Position numbers and translations under genes: made by a program. Below are positions 16,265-23,904 of a stretch of DNA of 43,033 nucleotides, piece after piece. The notes under the pieces were generated by a model. It saw only the letters and a list, made by a program, of their open reading frames with translations, did not search any database and was not told the origin of the DNA. The DNA comes from Pseudomonadota bacterium (GTDB lineage Bacteria; Pseudomonadota; Gammaproteobacteria; Xanthomonadales; Xanthomonadaceae), in the NCBI GenBank assembly GCA_963205495.1, contig CAUJIN010000057.1, positions 1 through 43,033 on the forward strand, read 5' to 3'. How positions within the stretch are numbered: the stretch's first letter is position 1; each line of letters opens with the position of its first letter.

Positions 16265-19200
16265 TTACAGCATTCGCGGATCCGCTGAAGGTTCTGCCGT
16301 GATTGCGAAGAAAACGGGATTGGACCACTGGTCCTGCGGGGTTTCCAGGTCAAGGGAAACGACGCTCTTTTCGGGATGGGGATTGGTCAGGCGCGGGTTG
16401 CTGATGAGCAGCAGCCGGGCCGAGCCGATCTGGCGCAGGAAATCGCTCCTGACCCATCCGATCGGCGTCGGCGGATCGTGACCGGTCAGCCCGGGTACAT
16501 CGATCTGGGTCCGGATCGGCAGTCGCGCATGACTGCCATCAGCGAAATTCAGGCGTATGTAGGCATAGTCACGCACCTCCGCTGCCGGAGCGGCCAGCGG
16601 TGCAAACAGCAGCACGTTCAATGCGGCAATTCGCAGTGCGGGTACCGGTATCCCGCGCACGCGGCCGTAACCGCCCACGCCGTGCGTGCGAAGCTCGATG
16701 GCACCGCGCAGGTCGTAATCGACACCGTCCAGGCGAGCCAGACCCAGACGCATGCCTATGAAGGGGATGGCGCTGGAGGTCACGTCGATACGCAGGTCGG
16801 TCGGTCGGTTGTAGGCCTGTGTCAGATCGATCTGAAGAGGTGTGGCGGCAGGATCGCGGGCCGGGATCGCCAGACCTCGCACCTGGCGCGCGCTGGTGAA
16901 ACCGGGGCGCGATTCCGCCGCTGGCGGGGCGCCGGAGTCGGCCTGTCGCAACCGCGCGCGCTGTGCCGGATCGGCGAGCTGGAGGAGGTTCCGACTGCCC
17001 TCCGGGGGAATGAGCAGCCGCGCCTGCTCGCGAAGCTGCTCCAGCGGCCGCGCGTCTGCCGCGACGGGCCATGACAGCCAGGGCCGGAACCCGCCAAGGA
17101 GGGTGCGATCATCGGGAGAGAAAGCCAGCCGAACGGGCAGCACATAGGACCCTGCATTCGAATGCAGCGGCGGCCCGACCGGCGCGAGCGTCGCGGTGTC
17201 GTAGAGCTGCACATCGCGGCCGATGGCGTGCGCCAGAAGGCGTCCGTCATGACTGTGCGCGAACACGGCGGTGGTCTCGCTGCGGGTACCGACCGGGAAG
17301 GCGACCTCGCCCGGAGCGCCTGCGTCGAACAGGTCGCGGTCACGCGACGCCAGCAGCGGACGGCCCGCGATGGTTGAAACCGCGACCGGAAACACGCCCG
17401 CGACGTGGCGGCGCTCGGCAATGACGCCGCCGCGCGGATCCCAGCGCAGCAGGTCGGCATCATCGGCCATGCTGTCATCGGGGTCGCGTGCGAGGAGCCA
17501 TAGCGCGTCGGAATCCGGAATGAAACTTGCCCAGGTCACCGGGCGATTCGGGTCATTGACACGGGTTCCGAGCACTTCCAGGTCGGCGGCAGAAAACACC
17601 GTGGTCGCGCCGTCCGAAGGCCCGGCCACCAGCAGCCGCGTTCCGTCGGGCGAAAGCTCGAACTGCCGCAGCGGCCCGCGCACATGCGCCTGCGCACGCC
17701 GCGCACCGGAGTCGAGATCAACCACCTGGATGTCGACAGAAAAGCCCGAGAAATCGTTGTACCCGTACCCGAGTACCGCGATCGAGCCGCCGGCATCTAT
17801 CGTCAGGTGCAGGGGCGTGCCCTGCAGCGGCACCGGCGCGAGGCGTGGCAGCAGATTGGCGGCGTCGAGGACGTGCAGCCGGCTGCCGGCGACCACCACC
17901 AGCCGGCGCGGGTTCGAGCTGGCTTCGGCAAAAGTGATGGGATGATCGAATGCCCGCCACGGGGTCGCAGTACGGCCGTCGATGCCCAGCATGCGCACCT
18001 GGTTCCAGGCGATGTCCGGCACCTGCGCACCGTCGAAATGCAGATTTCCGCCTACCGGCCCGTCGGCCTGGGTTTGCGAAACCAGCGGCGGCGGCGGCGC
18101 GACACGCCACAGGCGAACATCGCCGTTCATGTCGGCACTTGCGAAGAGACGGGCCTCCAGCGCCATTCCGAGCGCATTGGTTCCGGCTCGCCCGGTATTG
18201 GAAGGCGAGCTGATCAGGCGGGTGGCGTCGAGCGGATTCGGTCCCTCTTCAGGCAGGCGCCAGAGCGCGCTGTGGCCCAGTCCCGCAACCGCCAGCAGGC
18301 GTTCGCTCCGATCGATCGCCACCTCATGCGCCTCGAAGCCGTTCTGGATCTGCCCGGCATGCACCGGATCGGCGCTGAGCGTATCGAACACGAAGGTGGC
18401 ACCATCCCACCGGGTGGCGGCCAGCCAGGCATCGTCTCGACTGAAGGCAACCCAGGTGACCTCGCGGCCCGAAGGCGTCGGGAGCTGGCGCGCCACGCGG
18501 GTTGCGAGATCGACCAGGAAGACGTGCCCGCGGGAATCACCCAGCGCCAGGGACGCGCCATCGCTGCTCTCGGCCCACGCAGTGATCGCGCCGCTGAGTC
18601 CGGCAACCGGGGCGGGCGGCGCATCCCCACGCGGATCGCGCAGCGTCAGATAGCCGTTCGCATCCTGCTCCTTTTCCGCCAGGAACCTCCCCGATTTGCC
18701 GAGCAGTGCGGCCCACACCGAGGATCGCGGCTGGTGACGAAGCGGCGAAAGCGGCTGCCAGGGATCTACCTGCCAGAGTTGCGTCCGATCTTCACGGTCG
18801 CGCAGGAGTGCGTGGCGCCCATCGGCACTGAAAACGGCTTCGGCAGGATCGGAGAATGCCTCGGGAAGCGCGACGAGCCCGCCCCGATCAAGATCGATCA
18901 GGTGGCTGTCGTTGTGCGAAGGGCTGGCGAGGTAGTCGAACCAGTCCAGCGTGACCAGGAGACGGTGAGCATCGATGAAGTGGAGCCGGCGTGGCAAGCG
19001 CGCTTGACCATCGGAGGTCGGAACGTCAGAAACATCGACACGACCGCGCTCGGTCAGCGTACCGGCGTCATACCAGCGCACGGTGAAGTCATTGAAGGCC
19101 AGCGCGAGAAGGGTGCCATCGGAGCTGAGGGCGCTTGCCAGCGGCGTGGCATCGGGCACGATGAATCGGTCGATCAGGCGCACGCCCTGCGACAGGATCA

Positions 19201-20578
19201 TGCCGACCTCGCGTCTTTCCATGCCCCGTGGATCGGCGTGTCCCGCCCGCTCCTGTTCCTCGATGTTTTCCAGCAGCGGCACGAGTGCCTGGAAGCCCTG
19301 GCCATCCTGCATCAGGCGCAGCGCGGCCTCGCGCCGACCGGCCCAAAGCCGCTCGCTGGCCTGCGCGGTACTGGCTTCGGCACGATGGGCGTTTGCCTCT
19401 GCCCGCTGCCACTGCTGGGTGGTCGCAGCCAGCCCGCCGACGAGGCTGCCTGCGACCAGCAGCACCATCGCGGCCAGACGCGGCTCGCGTCGGATCCAGC
19501 GACCAACCCGCCGCACCGTGTTCAGCGGCCGCGCCCGGACCGGAAAACCCTCCATGTAGCGCGTCAGGTCCTCCACCAGTGCCCGTGCGCTCGGATAGCG
19601 CTGCTGCGGATCTCGCGCCAGACAGCGCAGGATGATCGCCTCCAGATCCAGCGGCAGCTGCGGCCGCGTCTGGCGCGGGCGGCGCACCTGGTTCACGCGC
19701 ACCAGACTCAAGGTGGACTGGGCGGTGTCGGCACGAAACGGCGGCTCGCCGGTGACCAGGTCGTAGAGAATCGCGCCAAGGCCCCAGATGTCCGTAGCCG
19801 GTGAAAGCGGGAGCGTCCCGATTTCGGCCTGCTCGGGTGCCATGTAGCTCGGTGTGCCGGAGATCTCGGTGTTGTCGGTTTCGCGTAATGGGTCGACCTG
19901 CCGCGCAAGTCCGAAGTCGGCGACATGCGGCGTTTCCTGTTCGTCCAGCAGCACATTGGCCGGCTTGAGATCCAGGTGCAGCACGTTCAGGCTGTGCGCA
20001 TAGGCCACCGCTTCGGCAACGGTGCACAACAGCGCTGCGGCGCGACGCGGTTCGAACGGACCATCGGCCGCCAACGCCGCCGCCAGGCTGCGCCCCCGCA
20101 CCAGGCGCATGCTGAAGAAATGCAGGTCCTCCGCAGTGCCGACCTCGTACACGGTGACGATGTTGGGGTGCTGCATCCGCGCCGCGTGGCGCGCCTCGTC
20201 CAGGAATCTCTGAACAAACTCGCGCGACGCCCATGGCCCGGCAGCAAGCAGTTTGATGGCGACCTCGCGATCCAGCGCGACCTGGCGCGCGCGGTACACC
20301 ATGCCCATTCCGCCCTGTCCGATGCGCTCGAGCAGCTCGTATTCGCCGAACTGGCGCTGCAGTGGATCGCTCAGATCCAGCTCCAGCGCGTCGCTGGGCA
20401 GAAGTGCGAGAGGCGCAACGACGCCGGCCCCTTCGGCCCGCACGCTGGACAGGTGCCCGAACGCCAGCTCCGCCAGCGCGACCCGCGCCGCCGAATTCTC
20501 GGGCATCCGCGCCGGCGGGGGTGGCAGGGTGTTTCCGACTCCGCCGGAGGAATCAGAGTCGGGTGCTGAGGATGCCAT
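16265..20578 (-). CDS. Membrane Ser/Thr protein kinase with C-terminal WD40-like propeller
   Basis: This 1437-residue protein has an N-terminal kinase domain at about residues 80-345: P-loop GQGGMG (87-92), K109 (VAIK), catalytic loop HLDLKPAN (201-208), DFG at 221-223, GTPSYMAPEQ (241-250) and DIW (263-265). The catalytic Arg of HRD is Leu, so it is a non-RD kinase, but all residues needed for phosphotransfer are present. A juxtamembrane RARPLNTVRRVGRWIRR leads to one membrane helix (about 369-387). About 1000 residues of WD40-like repeats follow (SADGRHALLRDREDRTQLWQV, SPDDRTLLGG), so the sensor should be periplasmic. The chosen ATG has an AGAGGA site and lies 26 bases inside the 3' end of the upstream sigma-factor gene, which implies coupled translation. 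The likely target is one of those sigma factors. Confidence 0.9.
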   Translation of the reverse strand: MASSAPDSDSSGGVGNTLPPPPARMPENSAARVALAELAFGHLSSVRAEGAGVVAPLALLPSDALELDLSDPLQRQFGEYELLERIGQGGMGMVYRARQVALDREVAIKLLAAGPWASREFVQRFLDEARHAARMQHPNIVTVYEVGTAEDLHFFSMRLVRGRSLAAALAADGPFEPRRAAALLCTVAEAVAYAHSLNVLHLDLKPANVLLDEQETPHVADFGLARQVDPLRETDNTEISGTPSYMAPEQAEIGTLPLSPATDIWGLGAILYDLVTGEPPFRADTAQSTLSLVRVNQVRRPRQTRPQLPLDLEAIILRCLARDPQQRYPSARALVEDLTRYMEGFPVRARPLNTVRRVGRWIRREPRLAAMVLLVAGSLVGGLAATTQQWQRAEANAHRAEASTAQASERLWAGRREAALRLMQDGQGFQALVPLLENIEEQERAGHADPRGMERREVGMILSQGVRLIDRFIVPDATPLASALSSDGTLLALAFNDFTVRWYDAGTLTERGRVDVSDVPTSDGQARLPRRLHFIDAHRLLVTLDWFDYLASPSHNDSHLIDLDRGGLVALPEAFSDPAEAVFSADGRHALLRDREDRTQLWQVDPWQPLSPLRHQPRSSVWAALLGKSGRFLAEKEQDANGYLTLRDPRGDAPPAPVAGLSGAITAWAESSDGASLALGDSRGHVFLVDLATRVARQLPTPSGREVTWVAFSRDDAWLAATRWDGATFVFDTLSADPVHAGQIQNGFEAHEVAIDRSERLLAVAGLGHSALWRLPEEGPNPLDATRLISSPSNTGRAGTNALGMALEARLFASADMNGDVRLWRVAPPPPLVSQTQADGPVGGNLHFDGAQVPDIAWNQVRMLGIDGRTATPWRAFDHPITFAEASSNPRRLVVVAGSRLHVLDAANLLPRLAPVPLQGTPLHLTIDAGGSIAVLGYGYNDFSGFSVDIQVVDLDSGARRAQAHVRGPLRQFELSPDGTRLLVAGPSDGATTVFSAADLEVLGTRVNDPNRPVTWASFIPDSDALWLLARDPDDSMADDADLLRWDPRGGVIAERRHVAGVFPVAVSTIAGRPLLASRDRDLFDAGAPGEVAFPVGTRSETTAVFAHSHDGRLLAHAIGRDVQLYDTATLAPVGPPLHSNAGSYVLPVRLAFSPDDRTLLGGFRPWLSWPVAADARPLEQLREQARLLIPPEGSRNLLQLADPAQRARLRQADSGAPPAAESRPGFTSARQVRGLAIPARDPAATPLQIDLTQAYNRPTDLRIDVTSSAIPFIGMRLGLARLDGVDYDLRGAIELRTHGVGGYGRVRGIPVPALRIAALNVLLFAPLAAPAAEVRDYAYIRLNFADGSHARLPIRTQIDVPGLTGHDPPTPIGWVRSDFLRQIGSARLLLISNPRLTNPHPEKSVVSLDLETPQDQWSNPVFFAITAEPSADPRML

Positions 20579-21278
20579 GCAGGGTCCTCTGTTCCTCGGC
20601 CAGACCACCCGCCGAATCAACCGTATCCGACAGCTCGCGGCCGACCAGATCGCGAAAGCGCTGGCGCAGTCGCTTGAGCGCGACTATCAGTGCCAGCGGC
20701 CGGTGCCCCAGCTGCTCGGAGATGGTGCGATAGTCCTCCTCGGCCGGTTCGGTGGTGAGGTAAGGGAAAAGTGCCTGGTACATGCCCAGATGGCCGGCCT
20801 CGCGCGCCTCCGCGTGCAGCTGCGCAAGCGCCCGCGCCATGACTTCGGAAGCAAAACCATGCTGATAGACCATCTCGGCCGTCAGCCCGACGACGGCATC
20901 GCCCCGGTAGCGCTCCTCGAGGCCGACGAAGTCCGGCTCGGTCAGCGGCGGCACGGCCTGCGGCAGCGGTCTTTCGCCGGCGAGGAAGGCGCGCAGTCGA
21001 TCGAGCAGGAAATCACGGAAGCGCCGGGGCCGCTCCGGAGGCATTTCCGCCGCGCGGATGTGCATCAGGCTGCCGAAGAAGGCGCGCGCTATATCCTGCG
21101 CTTCGGCCGGCGGATGACCGATCTGGCGCAGATAGGCATAGGCGGGATACCAGTAGCGACGACACAGTTCGCCGAGCGCGGCGGCACCCGCGTCTTGCGT
21201 GGGATCGCCGTTGATCACGATCGACCAGCACGTCGTCAAGAACTCGCGCGAGAAGCGGCCGGAGGCGGTCGGAATCAT
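20553..21278 (-). CDS. ECF-like sigma factor, divergent paralogue (kinase-proximal)
   Basis: This 241-residue protein has the layout of kinase-associated ECF sigma factors: N-terminal LTTCWSIV, a sigma-2 region at about 30-85 (ALGELCRRYWYPAYAYLRQ, EAQDIARAFFGSLM, RRFRDFLLDRLRAFL) and a sigma-4 region at about 170-225 (DYRTISEQLGHRPLALIVALKRLRQRFRDLV). It resembles the next upstream sigma gene but departs at conserved points: TTCW for TTRW, and a shorter region after the FRDFL helix without its sister's basic KRGGG-type linker. Its start codon overlaps the stop of a 15-codon mini-ORF (ATGA), and its 3' end overlaps the kinase gene by 26 bases. It is probably a sigma factor controlled by the kinase. 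A regulatory, non-initiating role is an alternative. Confidence 0.82.
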   Translation of the reverse strand: MIPTASGRFSREFLTTCWSIVINGDPTQDAGAAALGELCRRYWYPAYAYLRQIGHPPAEAQDIARAFFGSLMHIRAAEMPPERPRRFRDFLLDRLRAFLAGERPLPQAVPPLTEPDFVGLEERYRGDAVVGLTAEMVYQHGFASEVMARALAQLHAEAREAGHLGMYQALFPYLTTEPAEEDYRTISEQLGHRPLALIVALKRLRQRFRDLVGRELSDTVDSAGGLAEEQRTLHGILSTRL

Positions 21279-21322
21279 GCAAGGTACCCGCAGGCGATTC
21301 GCCGCTCGGCCCGCATGGTCAT
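21275..21322 (-). CDS. Mini-ORF linking the two sigma genes (15 codons)
   Basis: A short frame encoding MTMRAERRIACGYLA starts at an ATG overlapping the stop of the upstream sigma gene (ATGA) and ends at a TGA overlapping the ATG of the downstream sigma gene (ATGA). A strong GGGGAGGA sits before it. That site is too close to the first ATG but ideally spaced (7 bases) from the second ATG at 21316, which gives a 13-residue peptide. The arrangement looks made for stop-start re-initiation, because the downstream sigma gene has little ribosome site of its own. The peptide itself may have no function. Confidence 0.45.
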   Translation of the reverse strand: MTMRAERRIACGYLA

Positions 21323-22023
21323 TCCTCCCCGCGGGTGCTCAGGGCCGAGTGCAGTTCGGTCAGTTCCCGCTGCAGCGCCTCGGGACAGTTGGTGGTTTCG
21401 CGGATCTCCGCACGAACCAGCTCGCGCAGGCGCTGCCGCAGACGATGCACCGCGACCGCCAGCGTATTGCGTCGCAGGCTCAGTGCCTCGGCAAGTCGTG
21501 CATAGTCGGTGTCGCCAGGTCGCTCGATCAGGAACTCTCGCAGCCGGTCGAACAACGCCAGCTTGTCGGCTGCACGGGCCTCCTCGCGCAGACGCACCAA
21601 CGCGGCGTCCAGGACAGCCAGCGCCCAGTCCCGCTCGAACATCGCCTCGGGATCTTCGCCACCGGCAATATCGCCGGCATCCAGGGCATCGACGGACTCG
21701 AACCGGATGCCCCCACCGCGCTTCACGGCCAACTTCGACTCGTGCTGGTCGATCAGGAATCGCTTCACCGCCGTGAGCAGGTACGCGCGGAAACGCCCGC
21801 GTGCAGGATCGGCAGCCGCATGGCCCGCCCGCTCGAGAAAATGCAGAAAGAAGGCCTGGGTGAGATCCTCCGCCGAATCGACATCCCGAATGTGGTGGCG
21901 CACATAGGCGAGCACCGGGTTGCGGTAGGTTCGGCACAGGATCTCCAGCGCCGCGCGCGCGCTGCTTTCCCCACCCGCAGCGGTCTGCACGATGCTCCAT
22001 CGGGTGGTTTCGAATCGCTGCAT
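21319..22023 (-). CDS. ECF-like sigma factor (kinase-associated type)
   Basis: This 234-residue sigma factor has an N-terminal FETTRWSIV signature, a sigma-2 region at about 24-95 (ALEILCRTYRNPVLAYVRHH, SAEDLTQAFFLHFLER, RGRFRAYLLTAVKRFLIDQ) and a sigma-4 helix-turn-helix at about 170-215 (DYARLAEALSLRRNTLAVAVHRLRQRLRELV). Such sigma factors lack an anti-sigma gene and typically sit beside a Ser/Thr kinase. Phosphorylation of a conserved Thr is known to activate one group (EcfP with PknT in Vibrio). The start at 22023 gives the usual short N-terminus. An ATG at 22056 with an AAGAGG site is a real alternative and adds 11 residues. It is first in the sigma-sigma-kinase transcript. Confidence 0.87.
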   Translation of the reverse strand: MQRFETTRWSIVQTAAGGESSARAALEILCRTYRNPVLAYVRHHIRDVDSAEDLTQAFFLHFLERAGHAAADPARGRFRAYLLTAVKRFLIDQHESKLAVKRGGGIRFESVDALDAGDIAGGEDPEAMFERDWALAVLDAALVRLREEARAADKLALFDRLREFLIERPGDTDYARLAEALSLRRNTLAVAVHRLRQRLRELVRAEIRETTNCPEALQRELTELHSALSTRGEE

Positions 22024-22331
22024 CCTCGCCCCCACCGCAACCCTGACGAGGCACATTATCCTCTTGTCCGCGCCTTTCCAATGCAGTTCGACGGTCGACT
22101 CGCACGGGATCCCCTCCTGACGGCAACCGATGCGGCCGCATCCCTGTGTTCGGAATATGGCACTGCCGATTACACGCGCCGCACACTCGGGTACAGCGAT
22201 GGCCGGCGACCGCCGGCACGATTCCACCGACGACCGTCACGGCGGCGCTGGCGGGGCCATCGACGGGCCTCTTACACTAGCGCCGACTGGCAGCGCGGCG
22301 CGCTGTCGATCCCCTTTCGCGGAGAATTTTC
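22024..22331. promoter_or_regulatory. Divergent region between sigma factor and small membrane protein
   Basis: This 308-base gap holds no convincing gene. It should contain the promoter of the sigma-kinase transcript on the left and that of the small membrane-protein gene on the right, with GGAGAA as the latter's ribosome site. A perfect 14-base palindrome, GATGCGGCCGCATC, lies at 22129-22142, about 105 bases upstream of the sigma start. It could be an operator or just a GC-rich palindrome. Confidence 0.5.
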
Positions 22332-22694
22332 ATGCGCTGGCTCTGGTTCGTGGCTTCCCTGCTGTGCTTTGCCGTGGTGTTCAAGACCACTTCGATCGCG
22401 CTGGCGCTGCTGTGCCTGCTCGGCGCGCTGGTCTTCATGGTGGTGGGCACGCTGGCGCTGGCGGCGCAGCGCATCGACAGCAGCCGCGGCGACCTGGGCC
22501 GACTGATCGGACCGGAGGAAATCCGCCGGATGCGCGAAGCCGAGGCCCGCCGCAAGGCGGACGCCGGCGCGGGCGAAGCGGCCATCGTCGGCGTGGCCAC
22601 GGTGGGTGCGATGCTCGCGGCCGAGGCCGCGGGACGCGATGCGGATGCACCGCAGGACGGGTCGGCGGACGAGGCAGGCGACGCGTCGTCCTGA
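22332..22694 (+). CDS. Small membrane protein of unknown function
   Basis: This 120-residue protein has two N-terminal membrane helices (about 4-19 and 22-45), a charged amphipathic stretch (QRIDSSRGDLGRLIGPEEIRRMREAEARRKAD), a weakly hydrophobic segment (EAAIVGVATVGAMLAAEAAG) and an acidic tail. A GGAGAA ribosome site lies close to the ATG. No family is recognised. It stands alone between the divergent sigma operon and the convergent oleD gene. Confidence 0.7.
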   Translation: MRWLWFVASLLCFAVVFKTTSIALALLCLLGALVFMVVGTLALAAQRIDSSRGDLGRLIGPEEIRRMREAEARRKADAGAGEAAIVGVATVGAMLAAEAAGRDADAPQDGSADEAGDASS

Positions 22695-22704
22695 TCGCAG
22701 GATC

Positions 22705-22726
22705 GAGCGCGCCGCACGGCGCGCTC
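22705..22726. terminator. Convergent hairpin
   Basis: GAGCGCGCC and GGCGCGCTC pair perfectly in a 9-base stem around the loop GCAC, between the stop codons of the small membrane-protein gene and oleD. The hairpin runs to within the oleD stop codon. It lacks a T run and is a candidate bidirectional terminator only. Confidence 0.4.
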
Positions 22727-23744
22727 AGGCGCCCGGCGCGCCGCCCTGCTTGCGCCACCAGTTGCCGAGCTGACGCAGGCCTTCGAGCGTGCTGACCTTG
22801 GGCTGGTAGCCGAAATCGCGGCGCGCGGCGCTGATGTCGTAGTAGTGCGCGGTGGAAAGCTGCTCGGCGAGGAAGCGCGTCATCACCGGCTCGCCCTTGA
22901 TGGGCAGGACCGAATAGGCCAGCTCCAGCGCCGCGCCGGCCCAGTAGGCGGCGCGGAACGGCATGAGCTGGGTGACCGTGGGCGCACCGACCGCACGCAG
23001 CAGGCTGTTGAGGATGTCGCTGATCGGCTTGGGTTCGCCGTTGGAAATGAAGTAGGCCTTGCCGGCGCACGCCGCATCGGGCTTGTCGTGCAGCGCGTCG
23101 AAGGCGTCCAGATGCGCCTGCGCGGCGTTGTCGATGTAGGTGGTATCGATCAGGTTGAGGCCGTCGCCCACGAACTTGAGCTTGCCGGCGCGGGCCCGTT
23201 CGGCCAGTCGCGGCAGCAGGTGGTTGTCGCCCGGCCCCCAGATCAGGCGGGGGCGCAGCGCCACGGTGCTGAGGGCGTTGCCGTTGGCCGCCAGCACGCG
23301 CGCCTCGGCCACGCGCTTGGTGGCCGGATACCAGGCCTTGTAGCGGTCGGCGAGCGTTGCCGCGGCCTCGTCGGCGCCGGTGACGGGCCGGGTGCCGCGG
23401 TGCGCGACGCTGGGCGTGGAGGTGTGCACGAGGGTGCGGACGCGGTTCATGCGGCAGGCCGCGATCACGTTCCAGGTGCCGCGCACGTTGGCGTCGAAGT
23501 ATTCCTGGAAGCTGCCCCAGGCGCCGGCCTTGGCAGCGACGTGGAAAGCCCCGTCGACGTCGGCGAAGGCCGCGGTCACATCGCTGAAGCTGGCGAGGTC
23601 GCCACGGATCTGCTGCACCCCCAGAGCCTTGAGCTCGGGATGCTCGCCGCGCGAGTAGGAAAACACCTCCCATCCGCGCGCGACCAACCGGGCGCAGATC
23701 GCCCGACCGAGGAACCCGCCGCCTCCGGTCACCATCACCCGCAT
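22725..23744 (-). CDS. oleD: OleD-like 2-alkyl-3-oxoalkanoate reductase (NAD(P)-dependent SDR)
   Basis: This 339-residue extended short-chain dehydrogenase has the Rossmann motif VTGGGGFLG (5-13), the early helix-strand pattern ending [12 protein letters not shown] (68-78), and active-site Y139-x-x-x-K143 (YPATK). It also carries the OleD signatures [33 protein letters not shown] and [11 protein letters not shown]. OleD reduces the beta-keto acid made by OleA to a beta-hydroxy acid in long-chain olefin synthesis. The ATG at 23744 follows AAGGGG. An upstream in-frame extension has no homology character. oleA, oleB and oleC are not in the window, although these genes are usually clustered. A related sterol-type reductase is the main alternative. 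Confidence 0.85.
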   Translation of the reverse strand: MRVMVTGGGGFLGRAICARLVARGWEVFSYSRGEHPELKALGVQQIRGDLASFSDVTAAFADVDGAFHVAAKAGAWGSFQEYFDANVRGTWNVIAACRMNRVRTLVHTSTPSVAHRGTRPVTGADEAAATLADRYKAWYPATKRVAEARVLAANGNALSTVALRPRLIWGPGDNHLLPRLAERARAGKLKFVGDGLNLIDTTYIDNAAQAHLDAFDALHDKPDAACAGKAYFISNGEPKPISDILNSLLRAVGAPTVTQLMPFRAAYWAGAALELAYSVLPIKGEPVMTRFLAEQLSTAHYYDISAARRDFGYQPKVSTLEGLRQLGNWWRKQGGAPGA

Positions 23745-23904
23745 CGTGCCGCACCCCTTCGACCTTCCCCACGCACTGTAGGTTTCGATCGGGCGTGGCG
23801 CAAGCCGGGATCGGCCCTTGCATGCGTGCCGGGGCTGCCAAGGCCACGGCGGAGCGCCCCGGGAAGGTGCGCGGCCCGCCGTGGCGCTCGGCTTCACTGC
23901 ACGA

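Noticed and set aside
17684..19804. Open frame of 706 codons opposite the kinase
   Set aside because: It is antisense to clear kinase and propeller motifs and has no domain of its own.
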